NCBI GenBank assembly: GCA_034440635.1
Contig: JAOTON010000768.1
Coordinates: 1,024,501-1,088,500, forward strand
Direction of reading: 5' to 3'
From: Lepas anatifera
Lineage: Eukaryota; Arthropoda; Thecostraca; Lepadidae
Length of the DNA stretch: 64,000 bases
The notes under the pieces are model-generated. The model saw nothing but the letters and a program-made list of their open reading frames with translations, made no database searches and had not been told where the DNA came from. Each line of letters starts with the position of its first letter. The stretch's first letter is position 1. Position numbers and translations under genes: made by a program. Positions 22,300 to 34,121 of this stretch are shown in pieces.

Positions 22300-23580
22300 T
22301 TGGTTACGCCACTGATTTCAACACAACCTCCCCGCACGCCTCATTCGAACTAATACATTCGGAAGTGATGCGCCCTGTACGTCGTTTCGCGCATGCGCAG
22401 TACGGAGTGATCGGCGCTGTCGGTCGGAGGCGGCGAGTCTCCGATCCAGGTGTCTCTTATTCATGGTCGGACGATGTGTACACACCCACCCGGCTAGTGC
22501 CACGTGCAGACTGCCAGACCTGTGAGGCGGGTCAGGCCACGGTAGATGCCATGACGTCACGCTTGACATGACATCTCATTGGTTGGCGCCGGTCCGGTGA
22601 CATGGTCGGCGCGGAGCACCGAGTGGTGCGAATATACAGAACCCGCACAACGTTGTGAGATAAGACGTGTGACCAAACCAAACAGTAAAAAATAGAAGAA
22701 TTAGCCGGTGTAAAAATTGAATTAGTCGGCGGAAGGTCTCGCAGCTTTGAGGGAGACACACGTTCACCAGGGCTGGTCGGTGTTGGATTGTGGCGCAACT
22801 GTCTTTTACTTTCCATCCTCATCATCTCTGACAGTCCAGATGAAATTATCGAGTGCACTCCACTTCCATTGTTAGAATGTTCCCGCTACGATATCGTCAC
22901 AAGGTTATCTCGAAATTTTGCTGCAATATCGTTTTCACAACATCGTCACAAACATTGTTTTCATAACATCGCCGCAATGACAACAAAGTATACGTTGCTG
23001 GACCCACAACAGGGGTGTAATTGTCAATCTCTTTGGGGGTGCCCAAGCACCCCCAATCCTAATTTGAGCACCCCCAATCATGTGCTGAGCACCCCCAATA
23101 CATGTGCCGCCCCTGGCTTATCACCACTACCCTGAAGAGTGTCACCCTAGCCCTGTTCCAGCTGTCAGCACAGTTTTGTCAGCAGGACCTCTAACCTCTC
23201 CTCCAGAAAAGTAATATCAGCGCCATAATCGCCTCTTGCTTGTGCTAAGCAAAGGGAACTTCAACCTTTATACCATTAAAAAATATTAGGCTGCCACTTC
23301 GTGCACTTGCTATTTTTCATCAGCGCAAACAGCAGGCCATCAGCCCGTAAAACCTCTAGAACTAGTTCCCGGGGAGAGGCTACAATCCTGTGACGTAGTC
23401 GCAACACGGCCCGCTGATTGGTGCTGATAAAACTGTGCTGACAGGTGGAACAGGGCTCCTATCTCACCACTGCCAACCTGATTCGTGCCGCCCTGTCAAG
23501 TTTTTCCCGTCCCGAGTTCATTACTTCCACTCTGATTGGTTCCACCTGTAGATAATCAATGTCACCTGACTTATCATTTT
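22300..23580. other. No gene; repeat fragments
   Basis: Contains an inverted fragment of the 19.3 kb repeat (22400-22540), a patch of AACATCG/ACAATG repeats (22880-22990) and three GAGCACCCCCAAT units (23035-23105). No supported gene. Confidence 0.45.
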
Positions 23581-23584
23581 CCCG

Positions 23585-24350
23585 TGATTTATGACGCCAC
23601 ATCACTGCCGCCCCCGCCTGGTCACTGTCGCCAACAGTTAATCACTGCCGCCCCCCTCCTCCGGATGATTACTGCCTCCTTTTGTTCCTCACTGATCAGC
23701 TGGCTGATCACTGACACCCCTGGTTTATCACTGCCGCCTTGATTCATGCCGCCCCTGGCTAACACCCCGGTTTATTTCAACACCCATATACTTGCCCCTC
23801 CTGGTTAGTCACTGTCGCCCACCGAATCATCATTGCCGCCCCCGGCTGATCACTGCCACCCCTCGTTCACCACTGCCGCCCCTGGCTGGTCACTGCCGCC
23901 CCCTGGCTGATCATTGCCGCCCCCTAACTGATGACTGCCGCCCCTGGCAGATCAATGCCGCCCCTGACAGATCAATGCCGCCTCCTGGCAGATGACTGGC
24001 GCCCCTGACTGATAACTGCCCCCTCTTGGCTGATCACTGCCGCCCCTGGCTGATCAGTGCCGCCCCTGACTGGTCACTGCCGCCCCCTGGGCCGATCATT
24101 GCCGCCCTCTGACTGAAAACTGCCGGCTCTTGACTGATCACTGCCGCCCCTGGCTGATCTCTTCCGCCCCTTGACTGATAACTGCCGCCCCTTGGATACT
24201 AACTGCCGCCCCCTGGCTGATTATTGCCGCCCCTGGCTGTGAACTGCCGCCCCTGGCTGACCACTACCGCCCCCTGGATCATTGCCGCCACCTGCCTGAA
24301 AACTGCCGGTCCTTGGCTGATAACTGCCGCTCCTTCACTGATAACCGCAT
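23585..24350. repeat. Minisatellite, about 20-bp unit CTGATCACTGCCGCCCCTGG
   Basis: Roughly 30-35 degenerate tandem copies with indels. It does not adjoin any recognisable exon. Confidence 0.8.
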
Positions 24351-24783
24351 GCCGCGGGTATTTATCCTGCAAACAGGAGGTGAGGTTACAGCACCCTCTC
24401 TGGCTGGGTAGCCGCCGCATAGAGGAAGAGAGAAGGGTAATAGAACAGATAGAGTGTTAGGGAGGGGTGTTAGTTGGTTAGTTGTGAGTCTTAGATATGG
24501 TTAGTAGTTAAGTAGTCCTTAAGTTAGGGTTAGTTGGTTAGCAAACATGAACGGATGGTTAGATAGGGTTAGTTGAACTATTTTTTTGTTTTTTCCTATG
24601 GTGGGAGCTATTCTGGAGTCTACCATACCTTAAGACCAGACATTTAAAGCCTAGTTTGAAGCACCTATTGTTGAAATTTGTCAGGGGGACATCTATAGTG
24701 TAATTGGTATTTCTTATATGAGGGGTGCTCTTCGGATGCAGGTATTTTTAATACCTGCCACCATAGACGTTTGTTCCGTACGT

Positions 24784-25980
24784 TCAGATAAAGATCTCGA
24801 GCCTAGAAGCCTTCAGGAATGTAAGGAGCTTGTCCAGCAGCTCAGGGTGATCATTGCCGAGAAGAGTGGAAAGGTTTACTGCGATGTTTCTGATACGGCA
24901 ATAATCTAGCATGGGCTGCCTATGGGCATCGTGCTGGGGACAGTCGATGAGGATATGGTAGGGATTTTCCATGGCAGAGCAGGTACCACAGGTACCTACA
25001 CGCCCTTAGGCATTTAATTTGGTGTGCCAGCTTCTGAGTCTGGTCAGGATGACCTCACGCCAAAGACTGTTTTGGTTGGAACTGGGCCAGTAGCCGATGT
25101 TAGGCTTTATATGGAATAAATGGGCGCTGTGGTTAGTGGTCCAGTCATTTTGGATATACTTCCGGATATGGTTCTGGAGGAGAGCTTTGCTATCGTCTCC
25201 AGACCATTTGAGAGGTGCTACCTCTCTGAGTTCTGGAGACTTTTAGGCCTGCTCGTCGGCTTTTTCATTTCCGAGAATTTTGCAGTGGCCCGGGATCCAA
25301 AGAAAAGAGACATCTGGGATATCGTCGATACCCTTCTGGATGTCTGCTATTACGTGACGGCTGGGGTTGACTACGTGATTGATAGCTTGCAAGACAGATT
25401 TAGAGTCTGAACAGATGACGGCTAAATTAATATTCAGGGTTCTAATCAGGACTAGTGTATCTAGAATGGCGACAGCGTCAGCAGTAAAGATTGAGCAGTC
25501 GTCCAGAAGTCGTTTTTGTAAGCAAATATTTTGCCCCAGATGCCGATGCCTACTTTTTCGCCTATTTTAGAGCCGTCTGTGAAAATAAAGGTTTTGCCAG
25601 TGTTGTTAGACTGGAACTCTAAGAATTTCTGGGCGATCTCCTCTTTGGTGAGGTTGTCTTTGCGTGTGGTGAAAAGAAACTCGACTTTGGGCTGTTTGCG
25701 AGTCCAAAAGCGGGAGAGTGGGGGTTTGCCTATGGCTTCTGGAATCACAAGGTTCAGGGTTTCCAGGGTCTTAGCTACTCTATTCTTAAATGGAGGCCAG
25801 GTTGTCCGATTAGTTTTTGATACACGTCCGGGGTGGGCGAAACATTGTTTCGCCGGGTGATTTTCGGTAGATTGGACCTTGATATAGTAAGAGATCAGCT
25901 GGGAGTGACGTCTTGTTTGGAGAGGACACACCCCACTGTCCACTAACAAGCTGGTGATGGGGGATTCTCTGAGCGCGCCT
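24784..25980 (-). pseudogene. I-like ORF2, RNase H and C-terminal region
   Basis: The minus strand reads KTFIFTDGSKIGEKVGIGIW (RNase H strand 1 with the first catalytic Asp), then ICSDSKSVLQAINHVV (second Asp) and FLWIPGHCKILGNEKADEQA (conserved His and last Asp). The C-terminal zinc-like YHILIDCPQHDAHRQ follows and it ends near 24784. The RNase H catalytic residues all appear present. Frame changes at about 25980 and 25460 break the protein. Confidence 0.75.
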
Positions 25981-26175
25981 TAGGCTGCCCGGATACTTGC
26001 GTTTTGGATGCGCTCTAGCTTTAGCTTATTAGTGTTGTTCGTTGTGCCAAAGACGAACGAATTATATTCAAGTATGGGCCGGATCAAGGACTTGTAGAGC
26101 ATGAGCAGGGTCTTTTGATCCCCGCCGTACTCTGTTCCGCCGAGCATGCGGAGGATATTGACTCGTTTTTGACAG

Positions 26176-27240
26176 CTAGAGACGACTTTGGTAATATGCT
26201 CGTAGGCGGGTATCAAGGATGACGCCTAAGAATTTTAAGCTTTTCGCGCATTCAATGGGTTTGCCTGAGATTTGGAGCTGAGGAACAGCGTGTCTCACAC
26301 CTGGCCTGGCAAAGACTACGACTGATGACTTTTCGGCCAAGAGTGATATACCCATTGAATTGCACCAAGTATGGATGTCGTCGAGACTACCTTGCAATTC
26401 GGTAGTTGCAGTTTTGAATTCTGGTTGACTGCGCCGCCTGGTGTCGACCGGAGTGGATTTCCAAATAGCGACATCATCTACAAATAGGGAGTACTTAACT
26501 CCAGGCGGTAGCTTTTTGGAAAAAATGTCATTGATCATGACTAGGAAGAGGGTCGGAGATAAAACGCTACCCTGGGGTGTGCCCTGGTCTTGAGATGTCA
26601 GGTAGGAAAAGGTGGTGCCGCAGCGCACTTTGAATTTTCTGTCCCTGAGAAAGTTTTCAATAAATCTAGCAAGGTGGCCATGGACTCCCAGTTGACAGAG
26701 TTTATACAAAAGGACGTCTTTTTGTACACGATCGAACTCCGACTTAATATCTAAGAATGCAGCAATTGTGACTTGCTTCTTGTAGAAGCCATTTTGGACG
26801 TCACTGACCAGTTTGATCAGATTGTCAGTGGTGGCTCGCCCGCGCCGGAAACCCGATTGCATAGCATCGAGTTTATTTTCGCGAATTTCGTGAAGTCTTA
26901 CGTTGACCATGCGCTCTACAAGCTTGCTAGCACAGCTAGTAAGCGAAATGGGGCGATAACCTTTTGGATCTGTTTTTTCTTTGCCGGGTTTTGGAATGGG
27001 AATGATAACGCTCTCCCGCCACATAGTGGGGAACGAGTCGCTAAGAAACATGTTGTTAATGGCCGATGGAAGATATTTTGGTGCTGTCTGGCTGAGGTGG
27101 CTGAAGAAAGAGTAGTGAATTCCTTCCGGGCCCACTGCAGTGTTTCCACACTTGCTAATGGAGTAATTTAGTTCGGTCATTGTAAAAGGTACGTTATAGT
27201 ACTCCTGATTACCTACTAGAATTGAAGAATGTGCGGCGTT
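26176..27240 (-). pseudogene. I-like ORF2, reverse transcriptase domain
   Basis: RT blocks in order: VGPEGIHYSFFSHL, ESVIIPIPKPGKEK, GYRPISLTSCASKLVERMVN, QSGFRRGRATTDNLIKLV, AAFLDIKSEFDRVQ, QGTPQGSVLSPTLFLVMIND, then YSLFVDDVAIW with catalytic DD, and LKFLGVILDTRL. The frame shifts at about 27230 (entry) and 26215 (exit to ITKVVSSCQKRVNILRML). The first catalytic Asp lies in FLDIKSEFD; a Lys-Ala to Lys-Ser change there is unusual. Confidence 0.8.
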
Positions 27241-27581
27241 TGCACCATTCGGCCTGGTCTTTTGAGCGCTGGTTGTAGGAACTGTTGGCTGCAACGCCAT
27301 TGTAATGATCAGCAAAGGCGTCCATGACTTCCTTGGGTGCCGTGATGTTTTGGCCGCAGATTGTCAGTTGATGGAAGGGTCCACGGGGCGGTCTTTTCGT
27401 AGAGAAAGCTCCAATGGTTGTCCAGACTTGAGAAATGGGTGTGAAGCGGTTAAATTTAGAAACGAAAGCGTTGAAACTATATTTTTGGACCCGCTTGCAC
27501 GTGTTTTGAAAGTGGGCTTTGGCTGCCCGGAGGGCATTGCGCGTAGGGCTGTGTGCCCTCCTCTCGTAGGCTTTCCTGGCT

Positions 27582-28496
27582 CTAATCATTTGAGCTTTGG
27601 CGTGTGCCGTCTCTGCATTCCACCATGGGGCTCCTTTTCTGTCGGGGGTCTTGACTTTTTGGTATTGCTAAATGTGCTGCTGAGCTGATGGCTCTTAGTG
27701 CCGAGTCAATGTCTGCCGAGTCGGGGTCACCTCCGGTGACAAGTGTGAGGTCGACCTCTGCCTCAAACTTGTTCCAGTCGGCACCTTGTAGATTCCATGA
27801 GGGTGTAAAAAGAGTAACATAGTCGATTGAGCCTGGGGGAATACCAATTTTTATTGGGAGGTGATCGCTCATTCCTGGGTTGTCTTCGATTTCCCAGGTG
27901 AACAGTGACGCAATTCTAGGAGAGCAGCACGAAATATCATTAGCAGTATCAGAATGGCCACCGCGCATTGCTTAGTGGGTCGGAGCGTCGTTATTTAAGA
28001 GAACTGGATTTTGAGAGTCTATTGCGTCATAGATGATTTCACCTCTGCGAGTGGTGGTGGCGCTGCCCCATGAGGGATGATGACCGTTCAAGTCTCCAAG
28101 TAGTAGCAAACAGCCGGGAATTTGTGCCAAAAGTTGGGCGAGGTCCCGAGCCGACGGGTCAGGATCGCTTGGAGAGATGTACGGTGAAATCACCGTCAAT
28201 TTGACGTGCTGAATTTCTACATTAATAGCGACACAGTCGAGTGGCGTTACCAAAGGCACTTGGCTGTGGGGGATGCTATTTTCGAGAAGGATGGCAGTGC
28301 CTCCTTTACGGACAGTAGCGTTTATATTATGGCGGTACCAAGAGTAACCCGAGATTTTGAATTTGTTATTATCATTATCATTAAAGAGGGTTCCTTGGAG
28401 TGCTGCTACTGCCGGCTTTTTCTCAGCAAAGATTGATTTAAGTAATGGGAATTTCCCAATTAGACTGTTTGTGTTCCATTGGAGAATTGAACCCAT
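27582..28496 (-). pseudogene. I-like ORF2, APE-type endonuclease and linker
   Basis: The ATG at 28496 starts MGSILQWNTNSLIGKFPLLK (APE N-terminal Asn), followed by LQGTLF (Glu replaced by Gly in the usual LQET), LLLLGDLNGHHPSWGS (catalytic Asp and Asn) and the C-terminal NPGMSDHLPI (SDH catalytic pair). A frame break near 27970 separates the last part. The QET to QGT change would remove the metal-binding Glu, so the nuclease is probably dead even without the frameshift. Confidence 0.75.
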
Positions 28497-28502
28497 GGTG
28501 GT

Positions 28503-29692
28503 TTAATGTCTTAGATGCTGGGGGAGTTTGCGGGGGCGGGGGCGGAGGTGATAGGAATGTGTGCTACTCGTGTCGCTGGTAGTGGAAACGGGGGACGAAT
28601 GCCGAGTGTACCGGAGTTTCCTCGGCACCGGGGGACTGCCGGGCCTGAGGGATTTGGATGAGACTGAACAGGTGGGGGAGGCCGACATGAGATAACTATT
28701 TTCTACTTAGTCTGTGACCGAGATGCTGTCAGCATTTGGGTTAGACTCGGTCCCGGGCTGCTCACTATCAGGTTCGCTGTTGCTACCTGACGTGTCGGAA
28801 TCACTGGCAAATTGGAATTACATGTAATGACACGCCAGGTCTGTTTGAGAGCCACAATGGCGGGTCGTCAGTGCTTGAGAGGCAGGAGCTTTGCTGCTGT
28901 CCGCGAGAGAGGTTTCGGTTTGGGTGGCTACACTGACTTTTTCTGTTTGAGTGGCAGCTGTCTTACTGGAAGGGGGAGCTGCCATTCTAGTGTTTCCGTC
29001 CCGGCGCCCGCCGTAGGCGGCGCCTGGGAGGGGTGCACCGGTGACTTTTGGACGGAAGGGGGCTGGGAGCGGGGGAAACTCGGTGCAGCTAGGCAGCTGC
29101 TGAGTGCTGCTTTGCCGCCCTTCGGTTGGGGTCCAGGTCTTCCTGATGACATGTGAGGGACGGGGGCGGAGGTACTTTTGGGCGGAAGACCCGGAGAGGA
29201 ACAGGCTGGGCTGGCTGGGGGATCCGTCCAGCCCGTGGTGGAAGTCCACTTGCGCCAAAAGGTGTTTGTGCTGTGGTGCGTGTTTTGCAGGACATGGGGG
29301 ATGGCCAGCCGAAGGGGGACTATGACTAGCGGCTCCATCAGGGGGCGAAGGGGACGCTTTTGGGAGGCGGTGAGCTGAGGAGTGGCATGCCAGCTGAGCT
29401 GGGGGCTGCCGCGTTGGCCTTGCCACCACGTGCCTGTGTTAGGGAGTGACGTTTTTCGCTCTCACGCATTTTTTTGCGGGCCAGGTCGAAGGGGAGCTTT
29501 TCGTCTTCAGGCACCATGTTAACATGTTTTTCACGGAGCCAGGCTGGGCATTTAAGATCGGTAGCCTCATGGGCGCCGCCACAGGCAGCACACAGGAGGC
29601 TAAGGGAGGCGCAGTCTTTGGTTCGGTGTGCAGCACTGCACTTGCCACAGCGGGGGGCGGGGTTTTTACAGCTGGACTCAACGTGGTCTCCA
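28503..29692 (-). pseudogene. I-like ORF1 (CCHC), 5'-truncated
   Basis: Begins inside a zinc knuckle: VESSC, then CGKCSAAHRTKDC and CAACGGAHEATDLKC, followed by PAWLREKHVNMVPEDEK and a long Pro/Ser-rich tail. The N-terminal half is missing. Frames change near 29435 and 28810. The stop at 28503 is 6 nt from the ORF2 ATG at 28496. Confidence 0.7.
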
Positions 29693-30399
29693 GGTTAGGT
29701 CATCCAAGGTCAGGTCACCAGTACAGGTCAAGTGACCCGACCTCAAAAAAAGTTTAAGATGGCATAAGTCGGAGCAGGGTGAACTTATTCCATTGAAACT
29801 CATATCACATAATGGCCCCACCGAGTTCTCTAAAATATGTTCCGGTATTTTTGATATCGATGACCTAAAGTCAGGTACGAGGCATGACCTCTCTATTGGA
29901 AATACATGGGAAAATGATTTTTACGGAATAACTCAGTAACGGATAGTGATATAGCATTTACTTTAGCTTCATTAGACTCGCCTGGGCTTTGCGGTTCTAA
30001 TGATATGCATTTTATATAATTTGACTCTGACCTTACCTCAGGCCAGGTCAAATCCTTGATTTGACCTAGCAAGGTCAAATTATATATCATTCGATTCGGC
30101 TTGCTGAGAGGATTCATACAGTTCAAATAGTTTTGCTCTATCTTTACTTGTTCAGATGTAATGGCCGAAAAAAACTGAATTTACATGTTCTCCCTATGAC
30201 GGCTGTTTTTGACCTCTCGTGACCTTAAATGTGACCTGACAAAAAATGGTTCAAATGTTTTCGATGGAGAAGTGAATGGGCAACCCAACACCATTTACCG
30301 TTTTTCGCTACCTACCGTGGTTCTCGAGATCTTGGGGGGGGCGGGTACCCGCCCCCGTCAATGCGAAGGTGGCTCAGACCCCCGTCAATGTGCGTGTTA
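29693..30399. mobile_element. TTAA element C, left-truncated AGGTCA family member
   Basis: Matches element D from about 140 bp inside its left end to its right end, which reads CCCCCGTCAATG(T/C)GCGTG before TTAA at 30396-30400. The left part is replaced by the 5' end of the I-like retrotransposon. Contains the same AGGTCA/TGACCT arrays. Confidence 0.65.
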
Positions 30400-30519
30400 A
30401 ATCAGTGATTTTCATCCTTTAGAAACTGCGCTAAACACCTGGCCAGGATGCCGCAAATTTACCCTGCAACCCGGAGGTGAGGCTGCAGCTCCCCTATATT
30501 GCACTAATACCCCAATCTA

Positions 30520-31145
30520 TACCATGAAACATAAGCTATCAAATATGTCTAGCAAAAAGACTACTGGTTATATTCACACACCTCATTTATTGCGCTTCAT
30601 TGAGTATGATTGCGACAAGAAGCTTTACGTGTAACACAGTACCAAGTCACGGTCATTCACAAGAAGCATTGATGATTCTCCCTTCACAATACCTCCCAGC
30701 CGTCGACGCCGCCGGCACCGCTGGTCTAGATTCTCTGTTTAGACCTCAAGTGTTTAATACGGTGCAAACCTTTAAACTATAACTACCAGTAGCTTTTGTC
30801 TGTCAATGTCTTCTTGGTGAAGTTGACATATACCTTCCAGAACATCTCCATACCCTGCAGCAGTTTTGTTCTTCTGAGCCTGTCTTTCCAGGTAAGAATA
30901 TCGCTGCACTTTGTGATGGTGCAGAAGCACCTCTCAGTCAGGTCGTTGGTCACTTTGACATTCCGCACAAACTCCTGTTTCTTTGTACTGGTGGTCCTCG
31001 CCCCACAGCTTGGAATCCCTCGCCAGTTACTTGTGGTCGACCCCCAAGGATGGCGAAAAGCATGAAGAATTTAGGATCGCACAGGTCGGCTAGTTTGGCC
31101 TGGGAGGTGAGCTCTTTGAAACTGGGCTTCCCGAGGGAGTAGTGC
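30520..31145 (-). pseudogene. Unknown coding segment, left arm of an inverted duplication
   Basis: The minus strand encodes YSLGKPSFKELTSQAKLADL, then CDPKFFMLFAIL, a frame change, then VTNDLTERCFCTITKC and MEMFWKVYVNFTKKTL with a stop near 30783. The right arm (31145-31750) encodes the same protein with fewer breaks. The E-F-V-R-N, V-N-D-x-x-E-R pattern recalls a multi-copy family of uncharacterised invertebrate proteins that I cannot name. The 3' flank is also shared, so the duplicated unit exceeds the coding part. Confidence 0.5.
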
Positions 31146-31750
31146 TCAGGGCAAGTGTTGGGCAGGCACGACTGGTATACCGCAGAGGTAGCCAGCATCC
31201 TCGCCCACAACCCCCTTTGCAGTACTCCCTCGAGAAGCTCACCTCCAAGACCAACATGGCCGACCTGTGCGGCTCCAACTCATTCATGCTCTTCACCATC
31301 TTCAAAATCGATCACACGTGGCTGGTGATGGATTCCAAACTGCGGGGCGAGGACCAGCAGTACAAGGGAACGGAGGAGTTTGTGCGGAATTTCAGAGCGG
31401 CCAACGACCTGACCGAGAGGTGCTGCGGCACCATCACAAAGTGCATCAAGATTCCTACTAGGGAAGATCAGCTCATAAGAAACTGCCGGGGTGTGGAGAA
31501 GTTCCAGAAGGTGCATCTCAACTTCATCAAAAGACACTGAACAAAAACTACTGGTTGTTCAAGTTCGAAGGTTTGCACCGTATTAAACACTTGAGATCTA
31601 AACTCAAAATTTAGGCCGGCGGTGCCGGCGGCGTCGGTGGCTTAGAGGTGCTGTGAAGGGAGAATCATCAATGCTTTTTGCGAATGACTGTGACTTGGTA
31701 CTGTGCTACACGTGAAGCTTCATTCGTACTCTATGAAGCGCAGTTAATGG
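31145..31750 (+). CDS. Unknown coding segment, right arm of an inverted duplication
   Basis: Open from about 31142 to the stop at 31540. It reads YSLEKLTSKTNMADLCGSNS, FMLFTIFKIDHTWLVMDSKL, QQYKGTEEFVRNFRAANDLT, ERCCGTITKCIKIPT and VEKFQKVHLNFIKRH. No signal peptide or membrane segment. It lacks a convincing upstream start and may be one exon or a processed fragment. The 210 nt after the stop mirror the left arm, including a GGCGGTGCCGGCGGCGTCGG block. The function is unknown; I treat it as a possibly real gene fragment. Confidence 0.4.
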
Positions 31751-32832
31751 GTGAGACTATAAAATCGATGGTCTTTTTACTACACATATTTGATAAATTA
31801 TAGGTTTCATGGCCTAGTTTAGAGCATTGCGTAGTGATGCAGCGTGTCTAAACAACAGGGTGAAACCCTTAAAAGTGACTTTTTTAGAAATGATATCAAA
31901 TGGATATAATACGTTTAAGAAATCATTGGAACATGGGAAACCTTGCTTACTTCCTTCATTTACCGTGCCACGTCCATTTCACGGCTGATGAACATGACAA
32001 TTCTTCCATGTCATTACATACCGCAATCTTACTAAGCACGATTCCAAACAAGAATCGCAAATACTAACACCTAGCCATCATTGCATTGTTACCGTTCAGA
32101 TTTCTGTGACCTTCTGGTCACAGAAATACGGCTCTAGCTAGTCCCAACAACATCGTGAGACCATTTTAATAACGGTGTGTTTTGAAAATAAAATCCCACG
32201 CAAAGCATGTTTTCTTAAACCAGAAAAAGTACTATCAAGATCAGCTGGAAAATTGTGGCAAATAATTGAGGGAGTGCCCTCTATAGCCTTAATAATGGAA
32301 TCATCAGGTTGGCATCCGGTGACCGAAAACAAGTTATGACGGTTTTAGTTCTACTGATAATTAGCGGAGGACAAAAATCGTGAATTTGTTTTGGGTCGTT
32401 GCATGCCAGCCTGATGCTGTCACGATTTAAATAGGACTATAGAGGATAAAAACTGAGGTGTGTACGTAATAGCTCGTAACATGGCATTAGCTGCAGTTGT
32501 CGTATGCTCCAAATCAAACACGTTTCCGTATAAATCGCAAGTTTTACTCAGCTTATTGCTTTTGGTCAGATTTGCCGGCTTTGTAGTCATTTGCATCTAT
32601 TGTACTGAGCATCAGAGCCATAAAATATCCTCAATAGTCTCTGTGGTGGAACTGAAAATGAGCGTCAGCAAAGAAAAATTGAGGTGTTTTCATGTGTGAC
32701 CAAAGCGTGATTTGACGGAAACCTGAATTCAAAACACAAGTATGTTTTGTGTTTGTTTGTACCATTCAACGAAAGGCCTTGTAGTCAATTAAAGATTGAT
32801 ATTCTGTCATTATAAGTCCTTGATTAAAAAGA
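31751..32832. other. No gene; AT-rich intergenic sequence
   Basis: I see no supported coding, RNA or repeat feature. Confidence 0.45.
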
Positions 32833-32840
32833 CCATTACC

Positions 32841-33114
32841 CATAGGCGTATCCAGGATCGCCGATCGGGGGAGGTGGGGGGGGGCACCTTGCTGGGGTGG
32901 GGGCTGCCATCCAGACGAAGGGATCACCACTTTTGGCCGGAAAATCTTATCAGATGGACGCGAAATCCTATCGCGGGCGCCGATTTTCGCATGGGGGGTT
33001 TGGAAGCGACATATTTCAAGGTGGCACCATCGACCATTTACTGGAGCGCCGTGACCATTTAAGGGGGCGCCCAGGGTCGGTCGGGGAGGGCACCTGCCCC
33101 TGGATCTGCCTATG
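32841..33114. mobile_element. hAT-like MITE
   Basis: Inverted ends CATAGGCGTATCCAGG and, inverted at 33099-33114, CATAGGCAGATCCAGG. The flanks CCATTACC (32833-32840) and GTATTACC (33115-33122) look like an 8-bp target duplication with two changes, the size made by hAT transposases. 274 bp, no coding capacity. Confidence 0.6.
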
Positions 33115-33122
33115 GTATTACC

Positions 33123-34115
33123 AACGTGTAGTGATATTTTTATGGCATCTCTGTATTATGATTTTTCGAAATCTGAAATCTGAATCTGATATTTTGTGTT
33201 CGTATCCAAACCATTCGACCACCAGCCTTCAATTGAAGTAAAAATCATCATTCTATCGTCAAAGTTCTTAATTAAAAGTGGTTATCACCAGTATACAAGT
33301 ATTATATTTTACGGACATTTCTAAATGGTCATTGGTCGAAAGCCTAATATCGAAAACCATCAGTGCGTGTGCTTGCTTCAACCACCCAATAGAAAGCCTT
33401 CATTTAAAGCAAAAATTATCGTTCCATCGTAAATAGTTTTTGAGCTAGAGGCTCCCCCTGCTTTCTTCTGGTCTCCTGAATTACTGTGTATTGGTACGAT
33501 ATAGGGGCTATGCTCAACCCCGCTGCGCATGGTCAGTTTTTTAGTCTCGAGGAAACCAAAACCAGTTCTGAGTAGCATTTTGACCAAATAATGGGAATCT
33601 GGTGGACTATTTTGCAAACCTAGAGGTGCCAGTAAAATGGGCAGCCCTAGACTGCTATAGGTACATCGCGCGTCAAGCACTCAGGGAACCCAACCCCAGA
33701 TGCGTTTCACGGCCGCGCGAGCACTGACCAATTAGGCGCGGATTCAATGGGAAGAGCAGAGGTCCGCCTCCGCATTTATTTTCCATTCCTCCCCTTTGCG
33801 GGGTCGCAACTCTGCCCTAGGGTTTCTCTGTGTGGTCCAGAAACGGTCGCGGCGGATCCGGCGCTGGCCTGCAGATTCTGAGGCATTCATCACACATCTA
33901 TCGAACTGTGGGCCCGGGTCATATCAGGTCAGGTCACCAGGCTGCGACGTCATTTCCGGAGCTATGTGAGGAGGCTGTTCGACTTTTTAGGCTGCGTTCT
34001 CTCATATTTAATTTGGGTATCAGACATGCCATGACCTCAGCTGATCTTCCGCGACCTTTGGTGGCCTATTGTAACATTTACCACCGTTTGGCCCAAGTCG
34101 ACCTGCAGTGATTTC
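33123..34115. other. No gene recognised
   Basis: Unique-looking sequence with one short AGGTCA patch near 33925 (CATATCAGGTCAGGTCACCAGG), probably a fragment of a TTAA-family element. Confidence 0.4.
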
Positions 34116-34121
34116 TACGCA

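Larger units (their letters stand above)
24580..29692 (-). mobile_element. I-superfamily non-LTR retrotransposon, nearly full length, degenerate
   Basis: About 5.1 kb on the minus strand in the order CCHC ORF1, APE endonuclease, reverse transcriptase, RNase H and C-terminal CCHC-like tail. An A-rich stretch (T-rich on the plus strand, about 24582-24597) is the likely 3' end. RNase H after the RT places it in the I group (I/Nimb/R1-like) rather than true Jockey. It is 5'-truncated inside the first zinc knuckle of ORF1, where it abuts an AGGTCA element. At least five frameshifts lie in ORF2 (about 27970, 27630, 27230, 26215 and 25980). Confidence 0.8.
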
